Below, piece after piece: positions 8,523-19,200 of a stretch of 64,000 bases of DNA; position 1 is the first letter of the stretch; every line of letters begins with the position of its first letter. Both the position numbers and the translations under genes were made by a program. The notes beneath the pieces were generated by a model. That model worked only from the letters and a program-made list of their open reading frames with translations, was not told the DNA's origin and did not search any database. Origin of the DNA: Flectonema sp. DT1601 (taxonomy: Eukaryota; Euglenozoa; Diplonemea; Diplonemida; Diplonemidae); NCBI GenBank assembly GCA_964019425.1, contig OZ025802.1:434001-498000 (forward strand), read 5' to 3'.

Positions 8523-11500
8523 CTACCGTCCTAATAGTTGTGCCAGTCTGTCTAAGGTTGTGACAAAACCAGTCATCTGCTGTTGATTCGCAGGTAAGTA
8601 GCAGTCCTCCAGCTGGCATGCTTCCTCTCCCTTGTCATTCATCATGTGACTGATGTATTTTTCCCTCAAGGTTTCTATACACCAATGTTCGCATATAAAT
8701 AATACATGATGTGCTGTCGCCTTTCCAAGTTTACAGAAAAAGCACAGCTCGTTCAGTCCTTTGATTATCAGAGATCTGCAATGTCCCACTCTAAAGCGTG
8801 ACATCAGTACTTCCTCTGGTCGTGTTAGAGCTTCGATGTACGGAGGGTGTCTTACCTCTCCCGGTCCGATCCAGTTCTCCCGTTTTCTCCGCTTGTGAAA
8901 CGTCATCAATGTTCCCATGTCAAGTTGAGTGGGCAGTTGTTTAATAATAACATCTTCGTGAGGTGGATCTTCCTTCAGGCCTGCAGCGAATTTCGCCAGT
9001 TGGTCCGCTACTTCGTTGTACCGCACGTTTCTGTGTGCCGGTACATACTGCATGTTGACTTGGATTCCCTTCTTCTCCAGTTTCATTGCCAACTTCCAGA
9101 TCTTTTTGTTCATTGGGGACCTTTGTTTATATGGCCCTTGTTCCAATGCCTGCATGACTGACATCGAATCAGTCAACAGGTGCGTCGTTGTTGTTAGAGA
9201 TTCATGTTCATCCTCCGCCACCTGAACTAAATTTTCCAACGCCAGTTTTACTGCAATCTGCTCGGTCCTATAAGAGGAACCCGCTACTGGTATTTTATAT
9301 CCAAGTAGACGCATCTTGCTTTCTTTTACTATGACCACAGCGGCAGCCGAGTCTGTCATGTAAGTCTCGGATTTGTGTCTTATCGACCCGTCAGTGTAGA
9401 CTTTCATCTCGTGAGTTGGTAGTTCAGCTTCTCGCTGTTCAGCCTCTTCCTTGTTACTTGAATATGTGAATCTCATCGCACTAGTACTTTTCCATGGAGG
9501 GAGAGTGTAGTGTTCTGGGTTCACTTCCAGGTTGGTAATGCTCCGGTAGTTGTCAAGTCCAGGGACACCAGAGACATAGTCTATCCAGACATTCCATCCC
9601 CATTTTGATTTTTGGTATAATTCTGAACTCCCTGTTCTCGTCAGCTTGCGAGTCGGTAAGAACGGACTCAATTTGAAACGTTCGTAAGTTCTACACATCT
9701 TATACTGGATGTGTTCCTTTAGTCTTGGCGTATCGGCTTCTTTGTAAAGTCTCTGTAGTTTGGTGCTCCGCAGACATCCAGTTACCAGCCTCACTGCCCT
9801 GTTTACCAGTAATTCCAGTTGTTCGAAGCACTCTTTTGGTAACATCCAAGCAAAGCTTTCAACACCATAAAGCACCCTTGCTAACACCACCGTCACCAGT
9901 ATACTAATGAGTGTCCTCTTTCTGCAGCCTATCCTAGTGAGTCTAACCAACAAGCCTAGACCCTTGGAAGCAGCTGTCATCATCTTTTGAATTTGCGACT
10001 TAAAGGTTAACTTCTCGTCATAATGTACACCCAGGTACCGCACGGTATTCGTCTTGTGAACTTTTCGTCCAACCGCATAGGCAAATCCGTGTAGTCCGGG
10101 CCCCACTCTTTCCAGCATCTTATCTATTTCTGCCTTGTTGTGGACTTTCTTCAGTTGTGGGAAGCGGGCACTCATCTTCATTGTTTTCAGTACCGCCGGT
10201 TTGTTCGGTAGCTTGACTTTGATCTTATGTTTTGGAACGACGTACAGGTGAGTGATGGCGAATTCTTCTTTTGAAACTACAGTTGTTGAGTTATCATCCT
10301 TCACAAGGTTACTCATTTGTTCTGCCGTGGCCACCACATATTTAAATGTGTGTTCCTCCGAGTATACCACTACTGGGGACTTGTCGTGAGTTCCACTTGG
10401 CCTCACGTGAATGTATTCCGTCTTGCCAGGGTTCTTATTGATTTTGATGTGTGAGTCAAGTGCCCACCTTTCAAATATTTTGACTGCGTTGTTAACCTTG
10501 TTTTCTAAACAGCTGACAGTGCCTGCGGTTATTACTATTCCAACATCATCTGCAAAGACAGTCGGTTCGTACATCTCTAGTTTATCTATCAAATCGTTTA
10601 TGAAGATAGAGAATAACTGGGGTCCCAGCACGCTTCCTTGTGGTACTCCTACTCGAATGTTCCGGAATGCTCCCTTCACTCCATTCACCCTTGTTGAAAT
10701 CTTCCTACTAGTCAAGTAGTTTTGAACCCACCGTAGATATTTCGTTGATAGTCCTATTTTGGACATCTTATTTAGAAGAGTTACCGGTTGAACTGCATCG
10801 AAGGCTTTTTGTAGGTCGAAGGTGATTAATATCGCTTCTTCTCCCATTGCCTTGGCACTTTTGAGTTTGTCTGTAACTATACAGAGATTTTCAATGGAAT
10901 CCCGTCCTCGTTTGTAGGCTGCTTGCCTCGGATTCATTCTGTCTTTCAACAGGTGGTGCATCCGTTCTACGACCATTCTTTCAAAGAGTTTCGAGACGGT
11001 CGAGGTTAGTGCTATCGGTCTGTACGATAAGACTTGTTTCTTGTCTTTATCAGGTTTCAGTATGGGTATTACCATTCCACTTTTCCAGCACCTGGGTACT
11101 GCTGATCGTTGCCATGAGAGGTTGAATAGTCTTAGTAGTTGCTCGAGGAAAGCTTTTGGAAGTTGTTTTAACATCGAGTTCCAGATGTGGTCAGGTCCAG
11201 GTGCCTTCTTCTCCTTTGTTTTTGAAATTTGTCGTTCCAGTTCAGGCATTCCAAATTCCACCGAGTTGTCATCAGGTATTCCTTGTAAGGTTGGTTCACC
11301 ATCTTCGAATTTGAATTGGTCTGCGTATGTTTTGGTGAAGACATCTGCCATCTCCCGCGAGTCGGTTAATTCCTTCTCACCGTCGACAATCTTAGTAATT
11401 GAATGGTCCATCATTCTACCTTCCAGTTGTTTAACTTTTCTAAAGGCCCATCGGTAGTCCATTCCAGTCATGTCGCACTCAATGATCTTCTGTTTGATCA

Positions 11501-12440
11501 TGTTGATACCTCTTTCAATTGCTTCTGAGTCTGTCTTATCAGGGTCAGTCTCTGCCATTAAATCTTCCAATTCTGAATCCCTCACAGCGAAGGTACTACT
11601 TGACTTTTTGTTGTAGCCTGGGATGGCCCTACTCGCTGCTCTCAGAATCTCGTTGTTGATCCTATTAGCAAGTTTCTGCACATTCTTAATTCTTTCTAAT
11701 TTGGGCGCTGCCCTTTCCAACAATATTTTATAATAATTCCAATCGGCACAATGCCACTTCCATTTCCATGTCCCAGAACTCTCTTTTGAATATTCATCTG
11801 TTTTGATATCTTCGATTGTCAGTTTGAGTGGCAGGTGATCGCTGCCCCATCCCTTCATGAGTTCGATTTGTGCATCTATTGAAATATCTAATGCAATTAC
11901 ATCCGGAGAAGCTGAGCTTTGTGGTCTTGTGTGTTGTTGAGGTTTATTTAGAATTTTAATTGTTGCTTCTAGTGACCAATCGTAGAAGCTGTTACCAGTG
12001 GTGTTCGTATTACCATTTGACCAAGTTGAATGGTGTCCATTAATGTCACCCGCAATCAATGTGCCGGGCTCTGATATAAACTTCCAGGTTGTTGCCTTGA
12101 TTTCAGGCGGGTGGTAAACATTGTGAATTGTCAATGGCGGATTAGATTGAAGTACTACTGTTAATATCTCAGTTTGGTCATGTGAGATGTCGGGGTGTTT
12201 TAATATTAACTTATTTAAATCATTTCTGACCAGAGTGACGAGTCCTCGATGACCTGACTTGATGGTGCTGTCTCTCCTGTGGATTGAATATCCTTCAATA
12301 GCGAAGTGTTTTTCTTTTGATAACCACGTTTCCTGCAGTAGTACTACTTCAGGCTTTTCTTCTTTCAGTGCCCAGTTCAATCGAAAGTAATTTTCTGGTT
12401 TCAGAACTGAGCGAATGTTATTTGACCAAATCACAATCAT
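8523..12440 (-). CDS. LINE-B ORF2: APE endonuclease, reverse transcriptase, RNase H
   Basis: An unbroken frame of 1305 residues. The APE-type endonuclease occupies about 1-220 (start SNNIRS, catalytic QETW, AGDINGHH, GSDHLPL). The reverse transcriptase lies roughly at 400-720: SYRPIALTSTVSKLFERMVV, TFDLQKAFDAV, GVPQGSVLGPQLFSIFINDL and FADD in the YxDD position. The RNase H domain is around 1030-1160 (YTDGS, TEQ, TDSMS, VADQLAK). A C-terminal CCHC-like motif reads CFFCKLGKATAHHVLFIC. Its start codon overlaps the ORF1 stop as ATGA, suggesting stop-restart translation coupling, known in other LINEs. RT and RNase H are clearly related to LINE-A but well diverged. Confidence 0.95.
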   Translation of the reverse strand: MIVIWSNNIRSVLKPENYFRLNWALKEEKPEVVLLQETWLSKEKHFAIEGYSIHRRDSTIKSGHRGLVTLVRNDLNKLILKHPDISHDQTEILTVVLQSNPPLTIHNVYHPPEIKATTWKFISEPGTLIAGDINGHHSTWSNGNTNTTGNSFYDWSLEATIKILNKPQQHTRPQSSASPDVIALDISIDAQIELMKGWGSDHLPLKLTIEDIKTDEYSKESSGTWKWKWHCADWNYYKILLERAAPKLERIKNVQKLANRINNEILRAASRAIPGYNKKSSSTFAVRDSELEDLMAETDPDKTDSEAIERGINMIKQKIIECDMTGMDYRWAFRKVKQLEGRMMDHSITKIVDGEKELTDSREMADVFTKTYADQFKFEDGEPTLQGIPDDNSVEFGMPELERQISKTKEKKAPGPDHIWNSMLKQLPKAFLEQLLRLFNLSWQRSAVPRCWKSGMVIPILKPDKDKKQVLSYRPIALTSTVSKLFERMVVERMHHLLKDRMNPRQAAYKRGRDSIENLCIVTDKLKSAKAMGEEAILITFDLQKAFDAVQPVTLLNKMSKIGLSTKYLRWVQNYLTSRKISTRVNGVKGAFRNIRVGVPQGSVLGPQLFSIFINDLIDKLEMYEPTVFADDVGIVITAGTVSCLENKVNNAVKIFERWALDSHIKINKNPGKTEYIHVRPSGTHDKSPVVVYSEEHTFKYVVATAEQMSNLVKDDNSTTVVSKEEFAITHLYVVPKHKIKVKLPNKPAVLKTMKMSARFPQLKKVHNKAEIDKMLERVGPGLHGFAYAVGRKVHKTNTVRYLGVHYDEKLTFKSQIQKMMTAASKGLGLLVRLTRIGCRKRTLISILVTVVLARVLYGVESFAWMLPKECFEQLELLVNRAVRLVTGCLRSTKLQRLYKEADTPRLKEHIQYKMCRTYERFKLSPFLPTRKLTRTGSSELYQKSKWGWNVWIDYVSGVPGLDNYRSITNLEVNPEHYTLPPWKSTSAMRFTYSSNKEEAEQREAELPTHEMKVYTDGSIRHKSETYMTDSAAAVVIVKESKMRLLGYKIPVAGSSYRTEQIAVKLALENLVQVAEDEHESLTTTTHLLTDSMSVMQALEQGPYKQRSPMNKKIWKLAMKLEKKGIQVNMQYVPAHRNVRYNEVADQLAKFAAGLKEDPPHEDVIIKQLPTQLDMGTLMTFHKRRKRENWIGPGEVRHPPYIEALTRPEEVLMSRFRVGHCRSLIIKGLNELCFFCKLGKATAHHVLFICEHWCIETLREKYISHMMNDKGEEACQLEDCYLPANQQQMTGFVTTLDRLAQLLGR

Positions 12441-12663
12441 GATTGGCCAGTGTTGTTCCTGTTGGTCGCACTTGTAGTAATCTTGTTCATACCAAGATTG
12501 TTCTCAATCCTCTTGACAGCTTCTATTAGCGAAGTGATGGCTGTCGCCATGTTGTTGTTGGCTGCTTCGTTCTTTTTCGTAGTTTGCACCAGGGTTTCTA
12601 CAATCCCGGTTATCTGTGCCATGCCTTCATCAAGTCGAACTTGCATGTCCTTCACTTCTTTCT
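12437..12663 (-). CDS. LINE-B ORF1, C-terminal part
   Basis: About 75 codons remain. The sequence is a coiled-coil-like stretch (VETLVQTTKKNEAANNNMAT, then SLIEAVKRIENNLG) with a short Thr/Asn-rich tail. It ends at a TGA whose first bases form the ORF2 start (ATGA overlap). The frame has no stop upstream to the element boundary at 12663, so the N-terminal part was never copied. LINE ORF1 proteins are RNA-binding chaperones that often contain coiled coils; only that structural feature is visible here. Confidence 0.65.
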
Positions 12664-12711
12664 GTCTTCGTTAATTCTGACACCCATCGACTCGACGGTT
12701 CCTCTCATCGA
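12664..12711 (-). mobile_element. LINE-A 5' stub (endonuclease fragment)
   Basis: The - strand reads MRGTVESMGVRINED, the same protein segment found in the 3.9-kb fragment. It continues across LINE-B into VSILNIYSPP at 8250. It includes the right GTCTT duplication (12664-12668). Confidence 0.88.
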
Positions 12712-12717
12712 ATAAAT

Positions 12718-12726
12718 AAAACTTTT
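12718..12726. repeat. Target-site duplication of LINE-A, right copy
   Basis: AAAACTTTT, 11 nt before the first base of tRNA copy 2. It pairs with 4441-4449. Confidence 0.85.
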
Positions 12727-12737
12727 TTTGCATTACA

Positions 12738-12809
12738 TCCGCTGTAGTATAGTGGTTAGAACACCTGGCCCTCACCCAGGAAACCGGGGTTCAATTCCCC
12801 GCAGCGGAA
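12738..12809 (+). tRNA. tRNA-Glu (CTC), copy 2
   Basis: Identical to copy 1 over all 72 nt (anticodon CTC, discriminator A). Its native 5' flank was displaced to 4414-4449 by the LINE-A insertion, leaving only about 20 nt of original upstream sequence. Confidence 0.97.
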
Positions 12810-12815
12810 TTTTTT
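12810..12815 (+). terminator. Pol III T6 terminator of tRNA-Glu copy 2
   Basis: Six T residues directly after the tRNA 3' end. Confidence 0.8.
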
Positions 12816-12887
12816 ACATAAGTCGGTAATCCAAATTAATCCATGAAGCCTTGGGCATTTCCCCCCTTTGGGGTGTTTTTTTTTTTT

Positions 12888-12926
12888 GACAGACCTACTC
12901 AAGAGAAGAGATGAAAAACTTTTTTT
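12888..12926 (+). repeat. Intact tRNA-Glu 5' flank (empty LINE-A target)
   Basis: The sequence from gacagacc to the T7 run is continuous here. At copy 2 the same flank is split by LINE-A. It therefore shows the pre-insertion state. Confidence 0.9.
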
Positions 12927-12934
12927 GCATTACA

Positions 12935-13006
12935 TCCGCTGTAGTATAGTGGTTAGAACACCTGGCCCTCACCCAGGAAACCGGGGTTCAATTCCCCGCA
13001 GCGGAA
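12935..13006 (+). tRNA. tRNA-Glu (CTC), copy 3
   Basis: Identical 72-nt tRNA-Glu, 125 nt downstream of copy 2. The shared 5' flanks show the copies arose as a tandem duplication that included flanking DNA. Confidence 0.97.
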
Positions 13007-13008
13007 TA

Positions 13009-13014
13009 TTTTTT
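13009..13014 (+). terminator. Pol III T6 terminator of tRNA-Glu copy 3
   Basis: Six T residues two bases after the tRNA 3' end. Confidence 0.8.
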
Positions 13015-13205
13015 AACTATTTCATTCTTTTTTCCCATTACCTTGCAGAAAAGAAAACTAGCTAAAAAAAAAATAGATGCCAAAACTCTCGCAGATGACA
13101 TTTCAATTTCACTGTTTTGAGGAATTAAAATTTTTTTTAGACTACAGCACTAATTCCCTGTCTGTAAAGAACAAATTAAACAAATGAATGTGTAAATGAT
13201 CACAA

Positions 13206-16200
13206 TCAAAGTGCCAGACTCTTTTGTTTTCGTGGCAATGACGGCAGCACAAGTGCTCTGCTTCTACTTGTGTGATTTAATGCTAAGAGGTACCCAAGTA
13301 ACTGCTTTGTTTTAACAGAAATTGAAGTGTTGTCTGTATCAAGGAACTCCAGCGACGGGTTTACCTTCAGTGCTGAGGCAAGAGCAGTGCCACCAGAATC
13401 AGAAATGTGAGAATTACCAGCAAGAGACAAAGCTGTTACGGAACGATTTGTCTGAAGATATTCAGAGATTTGTTGAGCACTGTAATCTGTCAGATTGTTG
13501 TGATCGAGGACAAGACTCACAACATCACTCGAAGTTCTGATTCTCGACAGCAGGGTGATACAACCATCGTCTCCAATTTTTTTATTCGAAGCATCAACAC
13601 AATCCATGCTGCTGTAACTTCTCTTTCTGATCCTTTCAAGACGTTCCCGTACACGGCTTCGCATAGCAAAGACGTCTGTGAAATCGTTCTCCTCACTCAG
13701 GAACTCTTCAACTGGTGGAAGCTTTCTTTTCAAAAAACCGCTGTCACTCTCTTGAGGAATGCAATATTCACCTAGCTTTTCATGACTATGAGATTTGCTA
13801 ATATTTGGCAAAACAGGACCTTTTTTCCTTTTAAGCCCTCGAATGCGAATCAACTTTGTCTGTCTGAGTTTAATTTCGCGTCTCCCAAGCAGCTGCTCAC
13901 TTTCGATAGAACTGCGGGAACGCCTCTCGTGATTAAATAGATTTATTATCGCCCTCCGCGAATTACTGACTAGCCATTGCGGGAGAACTGAAGATCGCTC
14001 TTTGCGAATGTCGTCAGAAAATCTCTTCAGTTGTTCAATGGCTTCTCCAACGATGAGTTTTCGAGATTTTCTTTCAGCTCTTAAGAAATACTTAAAAGCA
14101 ATGGAATCGTTGTCAACTCCTCCTTCGTGTGGTGATGGTTGTTCTTCAAAACTCGTCACAGGGTCTACCTGTACTGAATGTAGACATGTCTTTTTGGAGG
14201 AACTAACTGACTTAAATTGCTTCTTGTGTTGAATTAGAGAACGAACAGTAGCCATTGCAGGATAACTGGAAACCATAAAACGCGTGACTGCCACAGCTGC
14301 AATATTCCGTCGACGTTGAAACTTTCTGAAACAACTCTGAATGCGAAGGGCGCTAACATTTCTTTGAATTCGAACTACTTTATTTAAAAATTCATTCTTC
14401 TTCTCCAGCAGCTGCTTTCTTGAAAGGTGCGATCTCCAAGCGCACTGCACTGCGATGGCTGCCTGCAGCTGTAAATACTTCAATTGAATTAAATACTTCC
14501 TCTCACTGTACCCAAGAGCAATTTTAATTAAAAACTCGGCAACCTCACATGCAATGGCATTCTGAGACTTCAGGTAATCCCGACGTTGCCGGGTTCTTTC
14601 CTTTGATTTGAGAACTCTGAATGCAGACTGAATCACGTTGGCAGATTGCTGCTGTAGGTTGAGATTTTCTATTAGTAGTAGGTCAGATTTTCTTTTGGAG
14701 ACGATTCTTTGAGCGATTGTACGACGGAAAGCCAACTGAATTACAATTGAAGCATTCCCATAGTTTCTCATTAATCGACGCAATCGTAGTCGAGATGCGA
14801 ATGCTCGTGCTGCGCTTTGAAGAGTCAACACTGAGAGAGTACATGTTAATTGCCACTTTCTGAAAGCTTCGAACTTAACTCTCTTTTGTCTGTGTCTTGC
14901 CATTCTCCTGCCTATAAACCCCCTGTAGCATCTCTGAACTGTCATCGCTGAACTTTCTTCAATAATTTGTTCCTCACGTAATAAAACTTGAATCCTTTTT
15001 CGTTTGACACATTTCGTGGCCAACACTCTCCTCCATTCTTTTTGTATGACAATAGCTATCTCATTGAGAGCATTGTTCGGGTGGATTTTCAGTGCTATCT
15101 TTTCCTTTATAATTTTAGTTGAAGCGAATGATTGCAAATAAGTTTGTATCACAACCAAGTGATCCATAAAACGTAACGTGTCGATAAGTTCCCTTTCATA
15201 AGCTGTCGTTATCTCAGAGACCTTAGCTCTTGCAAAGGCTTGTGCAATGGTCACGTTGCGTTCCTTTTGCTTCAATAGGTTGCTGAGGTGAATTCGATCT
15301 TGATATGCTTTAAAGCAACTTGTTAAGAGGGTTTTCTTCGATTTCAGAGCAGCGCGGCGTTGACGGACTTGTAATTGAGCTTTTCGATCGTCATTGCGTT
15401 GCTTAACGGATTCAATCCACTTGACTATTGCTTTCTTACAACGTTCATCTTTAGTGGCCTGCAGTCGGGCTCTGAGTAATAGGAGATTGCACTGTGTCGA
15501 TGCCTTAAGCTCTGATATTTTCGCCCTCGCAAACATCTGCACCGTGATAAAATTATTCCCTCGAACAACTACAGCAGCCGCAGCCACAGCTACCAATGAA
15601 ATACCACCAGAAAGAATTTGTAACCGACGAGCTTTTCTCAATAAGATCATTTTTACTCTCGCCTTCATTACAACCTGGAAGCTCAAAATACTCGATTCTG
15701 CGTAGTTGTGTTCTTGTTCTTCCGCCCATGCCTCAAGTAGCTTCTTGTGTTCGATGTATTTCTTTTGTAAAATTTGTGTTATTATTCGAGCCTTTGTCCT
15801 TCTATAAAGTTTTTGAATAATTATTGAGGAGTCAGTTTGGATCCGAAGCAATTCAACATCAGCAATCTTATTTGAAATAAAAGTAAAGATGCTATTCTCT
15901 TCAGTAATTATAACTCGTCTTGTGGCGTTTTCAGAGGAGAGGGTTTCTCCCTGACGAGAATGGAAATAGTGTGACTGCTCTAATATTAGTAAGGCGTTGA
16001 AAGCGATAAGCTCATCACTGCCAACGTGATGGTCTCTTAGTAAGATATGCTTTTGGAAGAACAACGGAAATGTCTCTGATACAAAGATCGAATACTCAAC
16101 TGTTGCAGTACTGCTCCAGGTGGTTTCAATATCATCGAAGTATTGTTTTACGAATAGGGAAGGCCAGGGAGCTCTAAAATCAGAACTCAGTTCTATAAAA

Positions 16201-19200
16201 TAAAACTCTTCAGAACCTTCCGTCTCAATCCGAGTCGTTGAATTCTGTTGAAGGAAATCAGATATTTGTTCTTTGTTTAGAATTGACAGCAACACATCAT
16301 TAAAACGTCTTTGACAAGTCGACCAATCCACCAACCAGCAATCAGTTAGACAAGATCTTTCTCTGTTTTCAGTCTTCTCACAACGTTGGAGTTGTCTTGC
16401 TGCGTACATGTCGTGGATGATAACAGCTTCAGCATGTCCTAGTTGATACCAATCAGTTCTTGTTGTGTTCTCAGATAACATTATTAGAAGTCGTTGTTTC
16501 GTTTCGTCAACAAGAAAGACATCCAACTCAAACTCGTGATGAATGTGTTGGTTGTTGTGTTCTTCTTTATTTTCTAATTTTTGAATTCTCTCACTCGTTA
16601 TAATGTCCGTCAGTTCAGTGAAGAACTGTTTTAGTTGTTGTAAACGATCTCCCACCTGTCCCATTCGAAATTCAAACTCATCATTTATGAGGCTCAGCTG
16701 TTCCTTCTTGTGCTCCAACAGCATCATCTGCCCTGAATACAACTCTCTCAATGACGATAATGAATTTTCAAAATCAGACTCAATCTGATGACGAATTGTA
16801 TCTTGCAAATCAGCAGCTGCGGTAATTTTAAGAGAGATGTCAATGTAGGTACATTCAATTGCACAGATTCGTCTTTTTGATAATATGCATCGAAGCTCTT
16901 CGTCTGCTAATGTGCTTCGAATTATGTCTTCCGCGCGTATGCAGTGATTACATCGCTCATCTAGTACCAGGTCATCGTAAGAGTTTGTTTGCTCGACTGT
17001 GATTCGATTCCTGAGACGGATCTCATCAAAGGAGACCAAAACATTAAATTTATTTGACAAAAACTGAGACAATAATGAAACATCATTTCCTGAGAAGATC
17101 ATCACTTCATCACTGCAAATGACTCGGCGATTTGTCTGTTCAGAGATACAAAGATCAGATATTCGAACAACAGCTAAAAGTTTATTTCTTTCAGTGTAGT
17201 GATTATTTATAATTGTTGTTATTGATAACAGCTCTTCACTCAAAAGCAACTTCCTCGATGTGTACTCACTGTCTTGAGTACATTGCTCTGCTACTTCCAT
17301 CGTCTCATAAAGTAGTTGTGTTTCTATTGAGAGCCCTTCTTTTTCTTGAGAAGTCTCAACATACATCCTGTTGTTGGATTCGTAATCACAAAGAGATCTT
17401 ATTCTGTTGTTTAATAAAATTTCATTTCTCGTTGCTATAAATTCTTCTTTCAAAACGACGTATCCCTCAAGACAACGATCAGTAATGTCATTAGAGGCGA
17501 CGGTTACACTCTCCCGAAGTAAATTAAACATCGTAACGTGTCGTTGAGTTCTTTCTTTTAATAACAAACGATAAAGTGATACTTCATAATTAACATCACA
17601 GTGGTAGTCTTGGAACTGGTCAGCAAGTACAGTGACTCTGGTAGTTGATTCTTGTAGTGATAAGTTAGAGTAATTAATCATGAGTATTCCATTTCCATAT
17701 CCCTTTGAAATATAACACAACTGAGACAATCTCTGTGATATTATAACTTGTCGAGTTAAAGTTTCTGAGTGTGGAGTCCACTTTCTCAAGTGATCTTTAA
17801 GAATATAATTCCATTCAACTTCTTCCTCGTGTGTGATTCCAGTGTTCGCCCACCATAATCGACCTGCAGCACCAACTCCTCTGTACTTCTCTTCATGTAT
17901 TATTATTAGTTGATATCTCTTTACTCTCGTCTTCAATCCCGTGAAAGCTTCGACCTCTCCTTCCCACTCTGAAACTTTATTTTCTCGTTCCGCAAAATGT
18001 AAATTTCTAATGTACAGTCTTGCCTTAGCATGGTCTTGTTTAATTTTATCACATTTCAACTGGTGGTCGCTGAGTAGTTTGGTTCGCTGAGGGAGGTCGG
18101 TAATGAGTAGGATGTCATCTTTTTCAGATTCAATGGAATGGACTTCAGCTGCTTGTATTTGATTGAGTTGTGTGAGTTTATCGTTGTGAGAATTACATAA
18201 GAGAAGTTTTAATTGATGGTGTCTGTCAAGTAATTGTTGCTTTTCGTAGATAAGACGCTGCTCGTATTCCAGTAGAAGTTCATCAGAAACTGACTCTGCA
18301 GACTCGATAATCGAAAGCCTGGATTTGAAATCCTGTCGAAGATAATTGTGATCATCACTTTGCTCCTGAAGTACTTCTTCTCGCTGATCTGTTTCATTCT
18401 CTTCGAATCCACATCGTTGGATGAGCAGTTCTTTTGTGTCGAATAAGAATTCAGATTTTATCTTCTTGTATCCCTTTCTGCTAACGTGACCTCTCCAAAT
18501 TCGTTGAACATCAAGAACTGCTTTGTGTATTAATATTTGAGAGGTGATTGCCGTCGATTCGTTTCTTATAATTCTAGCCTCGTCTTCTGAAATGATGTTT
18601 TTATCGATCAGGTTCGGGATGTCGGGTACTATTCCGAGTTGAGAAAGCTGCTGTCTGTCTGTTTCACCGCTGTGAACACTCAGAAGCCATATTAACGATT
18701 TCAAGTAAAGAACAAGTTCTCGATGTCCTACACCTGAAGAAAAGTCATATCTACGAGATAGTGTTGCCATCACATTTGGTGTTAGAACACGTGACAGCAT
18801 TTCAGCCATTCCCACGCTGCATATCAAAAACCGAAGCAGCAGTATCACTTCTTCTAAGATACCAATATCTGGACGTTGTTCTGTTTTTATTAAGTCAGCT
18901 AATCTACGCAACAAGTCGGAACACACAACATCTCCGACGATATCTCGAAGTTCTTGAAGTAGCTTTGCGTCATTTTTAACTGTCAAGATGTTACTCAAAA
19001 TAGATAACACCGACAGGATTCGATCTTCTTCCATTTGGATATCAGCAGGTGCTGTGATTGTTATTGTTATTCAATGCTGTCTTCCATGTTGTAAGAGTCG
19101 GAGAAAAAAAAAAAAAAAAAAATGCAAACTTTTTTGAATCAACTTATCTCTGCAGTTGAACTCAAGACTCAAAAGCATAACAGAGAAGTCATCATGACGG

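Larger units (their letters stand above)
8251..12663 (-). mobile_element. LINE-B: non-LTR retrotransposon nested in LINE-A
   Basis: On the - strand it comprises the 3' end of an ORF1, a complete ORF2 (8523-12440), a 3' UTR of about 250 bp (8272-8522, with a pyrimidine-rich TTTC microsatellite) and a poly(A) tail read as a T run at 8249-8270. The 5-bp GTCTT duplication flanks it. The ORF1 frame is open across the 5' junction, so the copy is 5'-truncated inside ORF1. The unbroken ORF2 argues for a young insertion, younger than LINE-A by position. Confidence 0.9.
4450..12717 (-). mobile_element. LINE-A: 5'-truncated non-LTR retrotransposon inserted upstream of tRNA-Glu copy 2
   Basis: The element runs on the - strand from about 12717 (5' end, mid-endonuclease) to 4450 (3' end) and is interrupted by LINE-B at 8251-12663. 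Its 3' tail is a (TAAA)n run at 4450-4470, its 3' UTR is about 4471-4753, and the 9-bp duplication AAAACTTTT flanks the whole. Only the last third of the endonuclease remains, but the reading frame from there to the end is unbroken. The domain order endonuclease, reverse transcriptase, RNase H, CCHC-like motif fits the I/ingi group of LINEs. A few bases at 12711-12717 match neither flank nor element and are probably filler at the 5' junction. Confidence 0.88.
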
